DNA from: Liolophura sinensis
Lineage: Eukaryota; Mollusca; Polyplacophora; Chitonida; Chitonidae
Assembly: GCF_032854445.1 (NCBI RefSeq)
Contig: NC_088301.1
Coordinates: forward strand, 36,443,187 to 36,507,186
DNA length: 64,000 nucleotides
Reading direction: 5' to 3'
Part shown: piece by piece, positions 1-12,640 of the stretch
How positions within the stretch are numbered: position 1 is the stretch's first letter
Layout of the letters: each line of letters starts with the position of its first letter
Position numbers and translations under genes: made by a program
Notes under the pieces: model-generated
Told to the model about the DNA's origin: nothing
Databases searched by the model: none
The model's input: only the letters and a program-made list of their open reading frames with translations

Positions 1-596
1 TGTGATACGTTTTTCTTTTATCTGTATGTACAAAAAGTGACTCCATGGACAGTATATAAAGTTGGCTAAAAACCATCCTGCGCGATATACCTCTGACCTG
101 TATTTGGGAAATCAAATACTTAAAGTATAAAATTATAAATACATTAGCCTAACGACAACTTAGGGTGAACACAGCCTTGTCTATCATATGTATTGTCGGC
201 TGCAAAATCATAAATGTAGACGACGGAAAAAAGACCAATTTGTGTCTGTCAAACAAACTGACGATTACTAGTACGTACATACAATTCTGTAGCATGTAGT
301 ATATAGTTCTGTAGACCGCATAGCTATGTCCTCTATTAAAGTGAGACACCTGTCCCAGTTAAAAAGAAAACCAAGATGTTTCCAACTAGGTTTCTCTGTA
401 AAACGTACAAACTATATTCTAACAAATGGGTAACGGTATCGCTAAAGTTTCCTTGACATATGGTGTCCCGTGTATACGTTCAAATTTCACAAGCCTGAGT
501 GGACGTGTTGTCACGTTGTCGTGCGCGGACCGAGTTGCTGCGCGCGTTCAGCGAGTTCATATCGCCCGGGTTATATGGGTTTCTAGCCGGAGTTTG

Positions 597-604
597 TATA
601 AAAG
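597..604 (+). promoter_or_regulatory. TATA box of the SoxF gene
   Basis: TATAAAAG lies in a locally GC-richer stretch (about 500-720), roughly 480 bases before the first Sox codon. Transcription would be expected to start about 30 bases downstream, near 625-635, giving a 5' leader of about 450 bases. That leader contains several upstream ATGs, for example at 618, so scanning ribosomes may meet short upstream reading frames before the Sox start. Only the motif and its spacing are seen. The start site itself is inferred, and an upstream noncoding exon cannot be excluded. Confidence 0.45.
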
Positions 605-1086
605 CAGCGTGTCACGGGGAATGGGACCAGAGTTGTGGTTGGGCCTTAGAGCAGCAGCAGCACACGTGTCAGAGAGGAACTCAGCTTTACCGGTGTGTAC
701 TCGACAGATAGGGCTATAGTGTACCAGCACATCTGGTGGTGAGATAGCACCGACTACACACGGGGTTCGACGTGTTGAAGCAGTAGTTTTGTCTATTGCA
801 GCACTTGTAGCGAGAACGCATTAACTGTATACAAGGGACCAAGTTGTCTAGGCGCTATAGTATTGTCTACAACAGCAACCCGATGGTTTGTGGCACTTGA
901 CAGATATCACTGACTATACATTTAAAGCATCGGATTAATTGGCGGAGAAACAGTTGATCTGCAATAAGGCTTGTTTTGCAAGTGTGTCTAAAACACTAAC
1001 CCCAGTGTCAAGCGTCGTGGTTATAAAACTTCAGAAAGGAACTTGGTGAAGTATATATCCTCTTTCGCCTTGGCTGTGTCAAAACT

Positions 1087-4000
1087 ATGCTATCCTTGGG
1101 AGATCACGATGGGTGTTTAATGACCAGTCCCCATCCCCCACCCATGCACGCACCCCACGTTACTGCGAGGTACCCCCTGTACAACAGGTGGATGGAGAAA
1201 TGCTCCCCTCCAAGTTGTCTCCAGCAAGATTTACCAACAGGAGTTAGAAGCAAACGACTAGAACCCCGCATTAAACGACCAATGAATGCCTTTATGGTTT
1301 GGGCTAAAGAAGAGAGAAAACGTCTGGCTGGAGAAAACCCAGAAGTTCATAACGCCGATCTTAGCAAAATGTTAGGTAAGTGTAGTATACATAGTATGTT
1401 TGTATGTGCTATACTGGCCCACGGCTTAAAGTAAGCTCTTCAACACAATAAACAATCTCTCCAATATAAGTACAGCGTTATCTATACAGTTCCTCTATAG
1501 TGTATATGACTTGGTTTTATACAGATACGAAATAACAGCAAACTGTGCACTATAGGTCACAAGGCTTGGTTTTTGATAGCTGTTGTACGCCGTGTAAGTG
1601 CATTAGTAGTAGTGTATATGTACACGGAAGAAGTTATGTCATTGTTACAGTACTAGTAGGTCTTTAAGCGTTTACAATCCCGTTTACCTGTATATAAGTT
1701 TAAAAGCTGACTATGTTTATACAGTGAAGTCAACTGTATTTATAGTATAAACGTTCATGTCATGCACCGATATACAACTATTTTTAATCAGGGCGTAAAA
1801 CAATAGATGGACCATATATCATGAATTATTCACACCATTGTGAAGTACATGAATACTTTTCACAAGCGTTCGTCATCAACTCCGCGTCGTCCCTCGGTGG
1901 ATTTTCAGATGCACTCTGACAAGACCGTGTATCAAGTATATACAGGGCAACTTGGCAAGCGTTTGAAGTGGACTCTTAACCTAGGTTATCTGTTAATGTG
2001 CAGTGTTATATCCTGCGCGGAATACAGAGGTTTTATAAGCTAGCGTATATGCAAAGATGCAGACATGTGGTTATGACCCTGTGCTAAGATTCAGCTTTTT
2101 CAAAGGTGTCAGTTAGGTTAGAGTAATTGGCTAATTAGTAACGCTATGTGTCTTACGTTGGGATTGTTAGATTTCTATTAGATCAGGACTTGCATTTAGA
2201 GCAGCAATTCGTTTTTGACAAAATGTGTTGTTTCACAAAAAATGCTTTTGTAACGAACCGGAAATTAATTATATGCAATGCATGCAGTGGAAATATTAAG
2301 ATGGCTGGATTTGTTTCTAATCCACATACATTCATACCACAAATATAATATACCTTTGGGTGGTCCTAATTTTCTTCAACGCTGCGCCAAATAACTTTTT
2401 TTCGCTGGGTGAGGTTTTGTCGCAAATTTTAAGAAGATGTGATGTAGACCTACAAGTACTCATAAAAAAATTGAAATAAAAAATGACAGGTCTACAATTT
2501 TGTTTTCACATCAGAGTATTAACTCAAATTCAGAAATATTACGTGTATGTTCTATAGGCAATCTCTCCGTCTCTGTGTAGAACAATGTGTTAACGGTGCA
2601 TGAAATATATGCACGCATCAGTTTTATTGTTTCTCCACTATAAGTTAACAGCCTAAGGGGTTTATATGAAAATGATGAAGAAAGTATGCTAGCGGAAATA
2701 ACATGGCTACTGAAGTGTGACTGGGTGTACAATGGGCCATCTATATAACGTGGGGCTTTGCTAACACTGTATGCAGCCGGCTTAATTTGAATACATTGTA
2801 GTTTGATGTATTGTTGTGGAGCTCAAATATCTTAAGGTGAACTTGCCGGGTACGCATATATTCACATGTATACTTATCACTGGCAGGCCCAGTACATGTA
2901 TATATCTGCCTACAACAAAACCTAGTCGGCCTGGGTATGGGCCTATTGTTATCGCTCCCACAGATTTGACCTGATTTTCTAACAGATAGATAAACCCACA
3001 AGTAGTGGAAAATTAAACACCAGACTCCACTATACATACACAGATTTCTTTGCAGAAATAATCTGGCCAGTACATAAAAAACCTATAGAGACATGTCATA
3101 CGTAATTGCTCTGGAAAATGCAATAAGGAGAATCGTTGCTTTTTTCTCCAACATTTAGCGACTTGCTTATCAATAAATAAGCCTATACGTTGCCTGCTGT
3201 ACTGCAACCAAAACCATGCAGAGATGCTTTTAAAACAAATCGAATGTTGACAAATTCACTTATGTTATATTGTTGTGAATAAATAGTTAACCAACATCGC
3301 GTCACAGCTATTATCGTGTTGTAGACATCATTGGCTTAAACATCACTTTTTTTTCTCAGTGTAAAATGGTGGAGAGTAAAATCATTTAAAGTTGCATATG
3401 TAGTGCACTCCGGAAACTGAATTGCTATATTCAGTGTATCTATTCTGTCTTTTATGGTAAAAATAGTGTATTTAGATTTCTGCTTGCTGCTAACATGTTA
3501 ATTGAGGAACTTGATTAAGAAAAACACTGTTACAGCATGCATATCACTTTTCCGGGCTTCTTAGATGCAGATGTTTATTCGAATGTACCTTGAAATATTT
3601 GGCACAGGGAATCATTTGCATTTAACATTTCAACATTTTGAATGATACATTCCTTACTTAACCAGCAAACTCTTAATGAAAATATTCCGGTGTAAATTTG
3701 ATTAAAACGTAATAAAAACAATGGGATAAAGCATTAACACTTGTCAAATTTGTTATGATCAAGATAGACTCTTTGACCCAGAAATGTAATTTGCCAGACC
3801 GATTGGAAATTTTCTGAACATATTCATTTGCATGTGTTGTTTCCTTTGCATATCTATCTTAGCAGACTCAAAGTTGCGCTTCAGGTCAGAATTGAGATGA
3901 AGAAAGGTGAAATTTAACCGCAGCGTTAAATTTACTGATATTTGACAACATGTTCTGATCCCGTGAGCCTGCTGATATAACAATGCGCTAGACGAGTTAG

Positions 4001-7000
4001 TCATAACACTTTGTTGAACACAAGACATCGTGGACCATAACAGAGAGCGGACGGACAAGGCCAGTTGTTACAGCAGTTTTGATGTTGGTTTACCGACGAC
4101 TGTTTACAGTTTTTATCCTAAACATTTTGATAGCAAGTCGCCTTGTTTTCATCCATCGCTGATAACAAGCAGAGATGCTTTGCCACGACTGGGGGGCGTG
4201 GCCTTGTTGACGGGATGCAGGGCGTTAGAGACTACACTGTCACAGACAGTTAAACTTGATGACAGCGGGCGCGATATCGGACGTAAATGTTGGGCACAGG
4301 TCTCCAGAGTTGGGTGCAGCCACATCCCGTTAGTGAAAACTATAGTGCAGTACACGTACAAGCTCTGGTATTTGGATAGGATGTATGACGCATTTCTGGA
4401 GAAGGTTCTTGAAATATCATTTTAAATTTGGAAATATTGAGAACAGTTTTCATTTCCAACAACTGTACTTGAAACCATCATTTCATAAAAGCTATTATCT
4501 ATGGTAATGTCTGTATGAAATAATTTTGTACTAATTAGTGATTAACATTAAAGTTAGGTGCTAATTAAGCAGGTGGACATTTTTGTCCTTTTAAGAAAGG
4601 CAAAAAGTGCTTGCAATTTGTGTTTTGAGGCTAGTAAAGTCATACATTTGGTTTCATACCGTCATTAAACTTAGGCGTAAACAATAATGCCCTCCAAAAG
4701 ATGGCATACTTTATTTTGCATTATATTCCTGGATAAAAACAGACTTAGGCTGATATAAGCCGCGTTGAACTGGTGAGAGACGACTTGTAGTGCTTCTGTT
4801 ATGTTGTGTATGGCTGAACGTATTAGCGAGTTGGTGCTGCGATGTGATAAGTTATTATCAAGTTTTAGTCTTCAGTAACCCCTTGTCGAAGGACAAAATT
4901 ACTCCTAAAGAAACAACAACGTAATTTATACGATTATACCCGATATGTGCGTTTTAGACCATGCATTCCAACATAATTTCGTATAATTACCACAGGTTTG
5001 GAGAACACCTTCAGGCATTTCAACAAGGATGGCAGAAATAAGACCCTTGATGTGACTGAAGGCTTTCAGTGGAGATTTTCCTATAGTGTATCTTTATCCA
5101 CCATGGTCTATAGTTTTTGTCGTATGTTTAACAATTCCTGCTGATGCATTCTGTTATTCTGTTACATGTGATCCTTTCAGTTAGACTGTCTGGTTCTACG
5201 CTTCTTCTTGACACTCAATAGTGTAACAAGAACCGTCAAACAATTATTCCACAGGCACTCGGTTAATTGAAAAGGCCCTCGGAAATAGTTTTTTCAACTA
5301 TCAGGTCATGGAGTTCAAACCCATGTCTTGTCTGTAGACAAGACATGGGTTTGATTATTGGCATTTGTTATCAGTGACAGATATCACTTTATAAAGTATA
5401 CAACACTAATAACCATGACAAAAGCCAACGTGACATTCGTAATAAGCATTCGAGTGTAGAAAAGATTGAAGAAGTTATTAAACGTTTAGTAGTGAACCGG
5501 CCTTTAATTCTTTATGATTCTTTATGATGTAGTGGAAGAATTGAAAGCTGCGTTAGCTATAGATGAACATTGTAACATAATAAAGGGGAAGACCATTCAT
5601 TAATAGTATTGAGAAGTTGGGTTCTTGCAGCATTTTCCCACTGTCGCTCACATGTGTATCATTAGGAGTCCGCATTCTAATGGACATGAACAGTCTATCT
5701 TTGGACACGAATCCCGTCTTTTTGGTAGAATGTTTGGGGCTTGTAGCATAGGGGACAGGCCTATTACAGATACACCAGGACATTTTCTCTGTTGTTTTTT
5801 TTTTTTTTTTCGCTTTTTTCGCTTTTTTCGCTTTTTTCATGTTCGGACGCTAGTTGACTTTCTCACCATAGGTCTTAAACACAACAGGTTGTCAACAGAT
5901 GCTTGTACCCCTGTCTGTGTGCGGCTTCGATGGTAACAAGGCCGTAAACCACGGCCTCATCCACCCCCTTCCTCCGACTCCCCATAAATGTTCTCTGCAA
6001 CGACACTGTACCCAGAGCAATGGGAAAACCCGTCCCCGCGAACGCCGTATGAATTACATTAACCACTCAATGTTATTATTTCCAAAAGCAACACTCATGT
6101 CCCGCCATCTTCCCCCAGTCTCACACGCCCATGGCCGTAAGTGCGGCCACTTGTGGATTCAGCGCTACCACTTGAGGGTCCAGACATTGTGGAATTGACT
6201 GCCATATCTTCCCGAAACAACACTCACATACTGCCAGATTTATGTGTCGTTCAGACATCAAGAGCTGAAGTCTAATTACTCCAAATGAACACCTAAAGAA
6301 AACCTCTTGATTCAGTCATGCAACAAAGGGGAAGGCGCTAGATGTCGTATGCATTGTCCTCCATGAGGACATCTTGGTTAGATGCAGAATATTATACGTA
6401 TACATAATACTGTGGCGTCAAAGCTGTGTTTGTTCGCCTGTCTGTCATCCAGTTAGCGAAAATGACTCAACGAGATTACATCGATGTGCTAAAAATTTAT
6501 TTGGTTGCATTTGAAAGTATCTAATGTTAGAAAACAAACAAAATCTAATCCTTTGCAAGTGTAACTTCGCATTCTTCATTATATTATTTGCATGCTTTGA
6601 TATCGCCCGTCCTGCAGGATGTTATATTCTTTTAATTTAAACTGTCAGATTTTTGATTTTTAGATATGGTTATGTAATAGAAATCGTCATATGACAGACA
6701 CAAGTTGAATGTACTGAGTATGAAAAAGCGTAAATCTTGAAGATGCATGAGCTGGTGATGTTTCGTTTTCCGTACTGAGGCACTCAGCTGAGAACTAGGA
6801 AGCACATTAGCTTCATCTCACACTAGCCCTGGATGACGACGCCACGCTTTTTTTTTTTATTTGATCTGACGCTTGCGTAGTCATAGCTGGGTCTCCTTCG
6901 ACCCGGTGGGAAGTATTGTAAAATTTCAGAAAACAGTCGATTACTTACTTACCACTCCTACCCAGTCACTCCTTTCCAATGCTTAGGGTCCTAGGACACC

Positions 7001-10000
7001 TGTCTTTTAAAATTCCGAGATGTGGAAAATATATTCGTATTTATATTAAATCCATATTTATTGAAGTCCAGCATCTCTGCGCAGTTGTCATTTACGAAAT
7101 TACCGCCATCTACACGGCGCGCATGCGCCGCCAGGCGGACCCATACTGCCCTCATTTGTGGAGGTCACTCATGTCAAAACAACAGCACATGCTCTAGTTT
7201 GGTTCCCTGGCGCGCGATTTGTACATCTAATGTCAAGGGGACTAAAACCAGCTATTGCATGATCGTATAACAACAAAAGGACATCATAACTAGCATTAGA
7301 AGGCCGGGAGGGATAGTTTGGTATTCAGTTGCCTGTCGGCGCATGCGCGCCGTGTAGATGGCGGTAATTTCGTAAATAACAAGTGAGAGGAGATGCTAAA
7401 CTAGAAAATGGATATTTACCTTTGGGATGACCGACATCTCGGTATTTTTAACACTCAGGTGCCCTAGAACCTTAAGCCTTGTAAAGGAGTGACTGGGCGA
7501 GCGTGATAGGTTAGTAATCGACTGTTTTCCAAAATTTCACAATTCTTCCCACCGGGACGAAGGGGACCCAGCCACGACTACGCGAGCGTCAGAACAAATA
7601 AAAAAGAGCGTAGCGTCGTCATCCAGGGTTAATTTCGCACAGTTCCAATGACCTACATTCCAAGGTCATATGGGCCAGTTTTACTGTTACATAAACCGAC
7701 GCATGACCGGAACCATAACATCTTCAGTGTGGTGCCCATCTAAGAAAACACTTAAATGGTGCGTCTCTTCTTTAGCGTGCTCTGTTTACTTCATCCGGCT
7801 TTGTCTTCATGTTAGTTGTCTCCGATTGTGACTGTATTTTGTTCACGGTGTAATATTGTAATATTTGACATTCGTTTGCAACCGCCAGATCTCAATGTAT
7901 TAAATAAACAGCCCTCTTCAAATGACGTAAACACATGGGCCTGTATTTAGTGGACACCTGCCCTGCTTGAACTCATTACCTGTGGTTGAATGCCAAGGGA
8001 TATAATTCATTTGGCAATAATTGCATTTAAAATAACAATATATATATACGGAGCTGTATAGTTTTGGTCTATGTCACATTAGGCATAGCTGGACAAATTC
8101 AAACTGTTGTTCGCAGAAAGCAGAACAGAACTGACCGGCTTGGAATCGAACTCTGTTAATTAGAATTAGTACCGACTAAATGTTTGGAATTCTTGAATTC
8201 TTCATTGGTATAGATTCTACCGATTAAGTACTTGAACTCCGTAAATTTTTTACCTTGGGGCATATAGGTTGAAACGACTGAGAAATGGATTGTACCTATA
8301 TTACAAGTCCATGTATATACGTATTCTAGCGTATATTGAATGTAAGAGTGTTTAATCATCATATATATGTATACAGTCAAGGCTCAACAAGACCTAAGAC
8401 TGCATAGTGTAAAGCACAACCGAGAAATTCGAGATGATATGTTTTCACGCCGCGACAACTGCGGGTCAGGTAATAGGCCAGATTGTATCTGAAATCGCAA
8501 ATTTTGGTGACAGACACGGGCAGTCCGACAAAGGTCGCCCGGCTGATGTCTCTGTGTACATCTACAGCCTCTCTCTGCTCTAGACATTAGACTCTATAAT
8601 TTACTATATACGTGTCTATATATGTGTGTAGCTACACACTTTCTTTCCGGTTCTGCTATACCACAACACTGTGGAATTTGTACTATGGCATATATACTAC
8701 ATCATATCAAGCTATTAAACTTAAATACCACCATAAATATCGACCTAATATACACGTACTTAATGCTAAGTAGCTTTCTTTTAATCTTCCTGGTATGATA
8801 TTGCGTTACAAAGATCGGTCACTTTTCTTAATACTCATGCATGATAGTTGGTATCTGGTTACCATCATCATTAGTGCGGACAAAGGAAAGACATATGTTT
8901 CTTCCTTTGCTATATAATGTCTGGTTCTTTGAAAATTATTTTATCATACATTCCTATTTACGTTCAATTTGAATATTTTTGTAGTGTTCCTCTGCCTTTA
9001 ATGTCACTCTATTCTGCACTTCTGTTTTCGATATTCTGTTGAAAGATCTATTGAATGTTTTAGTTCAAAACTTAGTGTAATTTCAGTTCAATTTATTTTC
9101 AGGAAAAAAGTGGAAAGCTCTGGGACTGGAAGAAAAGCGCCCTTTCGTTGAAGAGGCAGAAAAGTTGCGAGTGTTACATATGAAGAACTATCCAGACTAC
9201 AAGTACAGGCCTCGCCGTAGAAAACACCCTAAGCGAGCCTGTAAGCGCTCTGCAGTGGCACAGCGCTCTTCGTCCGCCGACGTCGACTTGTCCAATAGCC
9301 CTCGAGGAGGCGTCATATTGAAATCCACCGGTCAAGAGGTGGGTGGCAGCCAAGACGACGATGATGAAGGAGCTAGTATATGCAGCGACCCTAACGCACC
9401 GTTGATGTCTAGCTTGTTGAACACCCCAGAGGGTTCTCCGGCCCCATCTCCCTCTGCCCACGATATCATCCTTGGCCCCTCCGTCCACCACGCCTGTTCA
9501 CCCACCGGTCCTCCGTCGTCCGCTCATATGAATCCATACATAGGCGATGCACAAAGCTCTGTGCAGACATATTACTGCCTCACTCCAGAGATGTCCCCTT
9601 TTGATGACTCCACTGATGGCATCTTCAGTTTTCCGTCCAACTCGGCTGAGGTTTGTCCTTCTCAGTCCAACGAGCCAAGATCATCTTCCCCGCGATATTC
9701 TGAGCTGCTAAGGAAGTTTAGCCACCTTAATGACTCTTACTACAACTCTAAGACGCACCGGATGACCCCAACAAGCCTCAATTTGACCCATAACTCGGAC
9801 AGCATGGTTACCTTGAGAGAACTGGTTAGCAGACCTAGGCCACCAATCAACAACATGCATGGTCATGTGACAAACAATCCACCCAATCAAAGTCACATGA
9901 TCAACCCGATTTCCGGTTACCCAAATCAGCCGTGCGCGTCACCAAGACTACGACACCTGGACAGTTCAAAATCAGAAAACAGTCACAGTTCTCAGTTCGA

Positions 10001-10409
10001 TGGATCTTCAGACAAATATTACCGTTTTCAGGACTGCCATCGGCCCCAGCCAACCAAATATAACGAACCAGCGGACTACTTTATTGAGAAGATCTCCAGA
10101 GATGAATCACTGGCGGATGTGGATACTAGTGAGTTTGATCAGTACCTGACAGCAACCGGAAGTTATTATAATGGGCAACACGCATGTGCGAACGTAAATG
10201 AAGGAAATGCGTATGATTACAGAAATTCTGCTTGTGGTCATGAAACTAGGCGTTCTGTGACACGTTTCTCCAGTACTTCCGAGGCAGGTGCGTTTAATTT
10301 CGAACGAGTTATTGAAGCGGACATGTACGACGTAGAAGGGATCAACCATAATGGGTTTGACCAAGGTGTTAGTTTTATGTCTGCGCTGACAAACCCTATG
10401 TGCTTTTAA
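1087..10409 (+). CDS. SoxF: SoxF (Sox7/17/18-type) HMG-box transcription factor, two exons
   Basis: The coding exons are 1087-1375 and 9103-10409 (1596 nt, 531 residues). The donor is G|GTAAGT at 1375/1376 and the acceptor is TTTTCAG ending at 9102; the phase-1 join restores the frame within 'KMLGKKWK'. The protein would bind DNA in the nucleus and regulate transcription. The HMG box spans about residues 61-139, begins [11 protein letters not shown] and ends in [16 protein letters not shown] and [10 protein letters not shown] lie between. SoxF rather than SoxE is supported by the box tail and by EFDQYL at residues 440-445 (10131-10148), which matches the beta-catenin-contact motif near the C terminus of vertebrate SoxF proteins. 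The rest of exon 2 is Ser/Pro/Asn-rich and probably holds the activation region. The first in-frame ATG of the exon was taken as the start. Family assignment is secure; orthology to a single vertebrate SoxF member is not expected. Confidence 0.93.
5315..5354. repeat. Perfect 19-bp inverted repeat with 2-nt loop
   Basis: Two perfectly complementary 19-base arms (5315-5333 and 5336-5354) are separated by GT. Each arm contains ACCCATGTCTTGTCT or its complement. In RNA or single-stranded DNA this would make a very stable hairpin. It lies inside the SoxF intron and shares no arm with the neighbouring foldback element. Confidence 0.9.
5795..5838. repeat. Poly-T tract followed by tandem TTTTTTCGC 9-mers
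   Basis: A run of about fifteen T is followed by three to four copies of a CGC-plus-T6 unit. On the minus strand this reads as an A-rich simple repeat and could be the tail of an old retroposed sequence. No body of such an element is recognised beside it. Confidence 0.7.
6827..7628. mobile_element. Foldback/MITE-like element with ~300-bp terminal inverted repeats
   Basis: The left arm (6827-7135) and right arm (7331-7628) are inverted copies of each other and start and end with CCCTGGATGACGACG. Shared blocks include the terminal 15 bases, CAGTCGATTACT, CCCAGTCACTCCTTT, and TTTACGAAATTACCGCCATC followed by ACACGGCGCGCATGCGCC. The arms differ by scattered substitutions and small indels. The 195-bp centre (7136-7330) has no coding capacity. 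This architecture fits a non-autonomous foldback DNA transposon. I could not identify a clear target-site duplication, so the superfamily is open. Confidence 0.8.
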
Positions 10410-11959
10410 CACTGTGCAGTGACTACGTTGCAAAGGATTAATCTTTCGGGGCAGCATTAAAGGTGACACTTTCGATCAAAAATATTCTCTCCCATTGAAA
10501 CTCCAATTGCCCCCTTGGCGGATGCGGAGTCATGGCCCGATGGCCCACCGTGCAGGTTTAATCCTCCATCTCTAGGAAGGTGTTTACCCAAGATATCATG
10601 GCCGCCATAACGGATGTATTAACATATAAATTGAAATCCATACCGATAAGTTGTCTTTCTGAACCCTAAATGTTGGTCCGGAATTCTAAACAGGCATGTC
10701 ACGTGCCTTACTTCGTTAAAAATGTCACCTCGAGCTTTGTAGCTATGTCTCCGGACACCGGCATGTCTGGTAAACTTCACGTTCACGCTGATTTAAAATG
10801 TTATCTTCCCAACCGAGGTTAGGCCACCTTCTCAAATCATGTGACTGCATAGCTTTACAGGACCTCGGTACTTCGCGCCGAGGGACTGGATTTTTAGGCG
10901 CACGAATTAAGCAGCGCGTTTTTAAATTAAATAATGTGAGTAGGAACTCTTATTTCGTTTGGCTCTGAATGAGAACTTCGTACAGTATTTATAAAATTGT
11001 TTCCTTCAGTATATGCTGGACTAGGAAATTGTTAGTACTTGTGTTAAGCTATTTTTTCGTGTTACAAAGTCCACATACAGTAAATGTTCTGTGCCTTTCA
11101 GTCAGTTTAATATATGGATATAAACACACGTTCATATGCAGATGTATAAATGAGACGAATAAGCATACTCCATGATTATTAGGGCGATTTTCTCAAAGCA
11201 GCGTACTACGGTAACTACATCACATTGTGTATGAAATTTCCCAACATAGTGATCTGCAGTATGTAAGTTGCCGTTACAGGATTTTCACTGAACTTAAAAT
11301 ATATTTGTGCTGTACACTATATATTATACATATAAATATATATATATATATATATGAAAGTATTCCCATAGTAAAATAAGCAACATACTTTTATAAGTCA
11401 TATTCATTGTTGACTTTTTTCTTTACTATGATGTCGTTAATGAGACGTTGTCGTATTTATGGTTCACCAATATGTAAGTTGAACTCCAGAAAGCAGTGAA
11501 ACTATAATCCATTCAAACTTGTATAGATGTTGTTGAAGTCTTCAAATCATGTCAGTAAAGGTAATTTTTATCACTGAGTACCAAAGAAGGCGGTTTGACT
11601 GGTCTACAGTAGTATCGGCATGTGGTAAATCACCCTATCCACAATTAATAGTAACAATGTTCTTTTCATATTGTTGCACTCATGCGTCATCTAACGAAGC
11701 CATTTCACATTTAGTCACTTAAACTCGACCGACACATATAATGGAAAGTATATAAGTGGGCTACAAAAGCTGCACTGCTTTTCCCATCTCCAATGTTTCT
11801 TAAAAATACAGAGTTTTTAGAGCGGAAACTTTAAATGGCTTTAAATCCGACAATATGTACTTCCGACCTCGCGGACGGCCATCATAGAAATACCATAGAG
11901 AATGTTGGTGTTAAAGATATTTACTCACCGTCGGCGGATAAGAAAGGAAACCACAGATT
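10410..11959. other. SoxF 3' flank; no further gene seen
   Basis: This stretch presumably starts with the SoxF 3' UTR. I found no canonical AATAAA in the first kilobase, so the transcript end is undefined. A short TA array lies at 11335-11355. Small reading frames (for example at 10969 and 11835) have no recognisable content. Confidence 0.5.
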
Positions 11960-12640
11960 CATCAAAGATGGTATATCTTATCTGGATCAATATTTGTACA
12001 AAGACCAAAACGTGTCCCTACGTGGACAGCAACAGACCGAAGGGTTCTGCAGAAGGCGTGTGCATTTCTCACCTTGTAGCATTTGTTACATCCTGCGTGT
12101 TGCGGATTTCAATCAACGTGACAAATGATAAAAGAAAAAAAATAGTGTGTCAAGGTTATTCCATAAACGCCTTCACTCCAAGTTTCTTAAGTTTTACAAT
12201 GAGTATAATTTTCTTGTAAGTAAACATGGACAGAGTTTCCAGAATCCCTGGCCATTTGCTTCGTGAATTCCGCTTAACTCGAGCTAGAGGCAATATATTC
12301 ATCGTGAACAAATGAACAGCTGCAATCAAAGCGCAACTGAGATACATATGTTGATATCGACAACTGGTATTCTAGCATGCTACACGATTTGAGCACTGAT
12401 TTAACTCAGTCGCCTGGAACATATCTCGCATCTTTCCTACATCATTGAAAACTGATGACTGTTTCTCTTTGTATGATTCCGTCCTATTTTCGTACTTTCT
12501 GTACTTTCTTAGTTCTTTGGTGGTTTGTGTTATACGTCGTTTTCGGAATAGACCTTGGGATTATTGACCTGGAACGTCCTTATTGGTTGACGGCTGGAAT
12601 ACAAATGTCTGTTTCGACGCATTGATTAACATTTTCTACC
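11960..12640 (+). repeat. Dispersed repeat, copy A
   Basis: This is colinear with copy B at 18400-19070. Landmarks in both are CTCACCTTGTAGCAT or close variants, ATAGTGTGTCAAG, TTCTTAAGTTTTACAATGAG, GGAACGTCCTTATTGG and GTCTGTTTCGACGCAT. Identity by eye is substantial but broken by many small indels. The element is not one I can classify. Confidence 0.75.

Larger units (their letters stand above)
1376..9102 (+). other. SoxF intron 1 (7.7 kb) interrupting the HMG box
   Basis: Consensus GTAAGT and TTTTCAG ends flank 7727 bases with no recognisable gene. Inside are a perfect hairpin (5315-5354), a poly-T and 9-mer repeat (about 5795-5838) and a foldback element (6827-7628). The longest intronic reading frame (4030-4425, + strand, 131 codons) has no recognisable domain. 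It sits in a slightly GC-richer patch, so it may be a regulatory or relic segment rather than a gene. The remaining sequence is plain AT-rich DNA in which I see nothing definite. Confidence 0.85.

Noticed and set aside
4030-4425. 131-codon frame in the SoxF intron
   Set aside because: No domain, no splice partners and no repeat-family match are visible. It may be a regulatory or relic patch, and was not called as a gene.
9174-10469. Minus-strand frames of 62-120 codons opposite SoxF exon 2
   Set aside because: They are antisense shadows of a well-supported coding exon with no recognisable domain.
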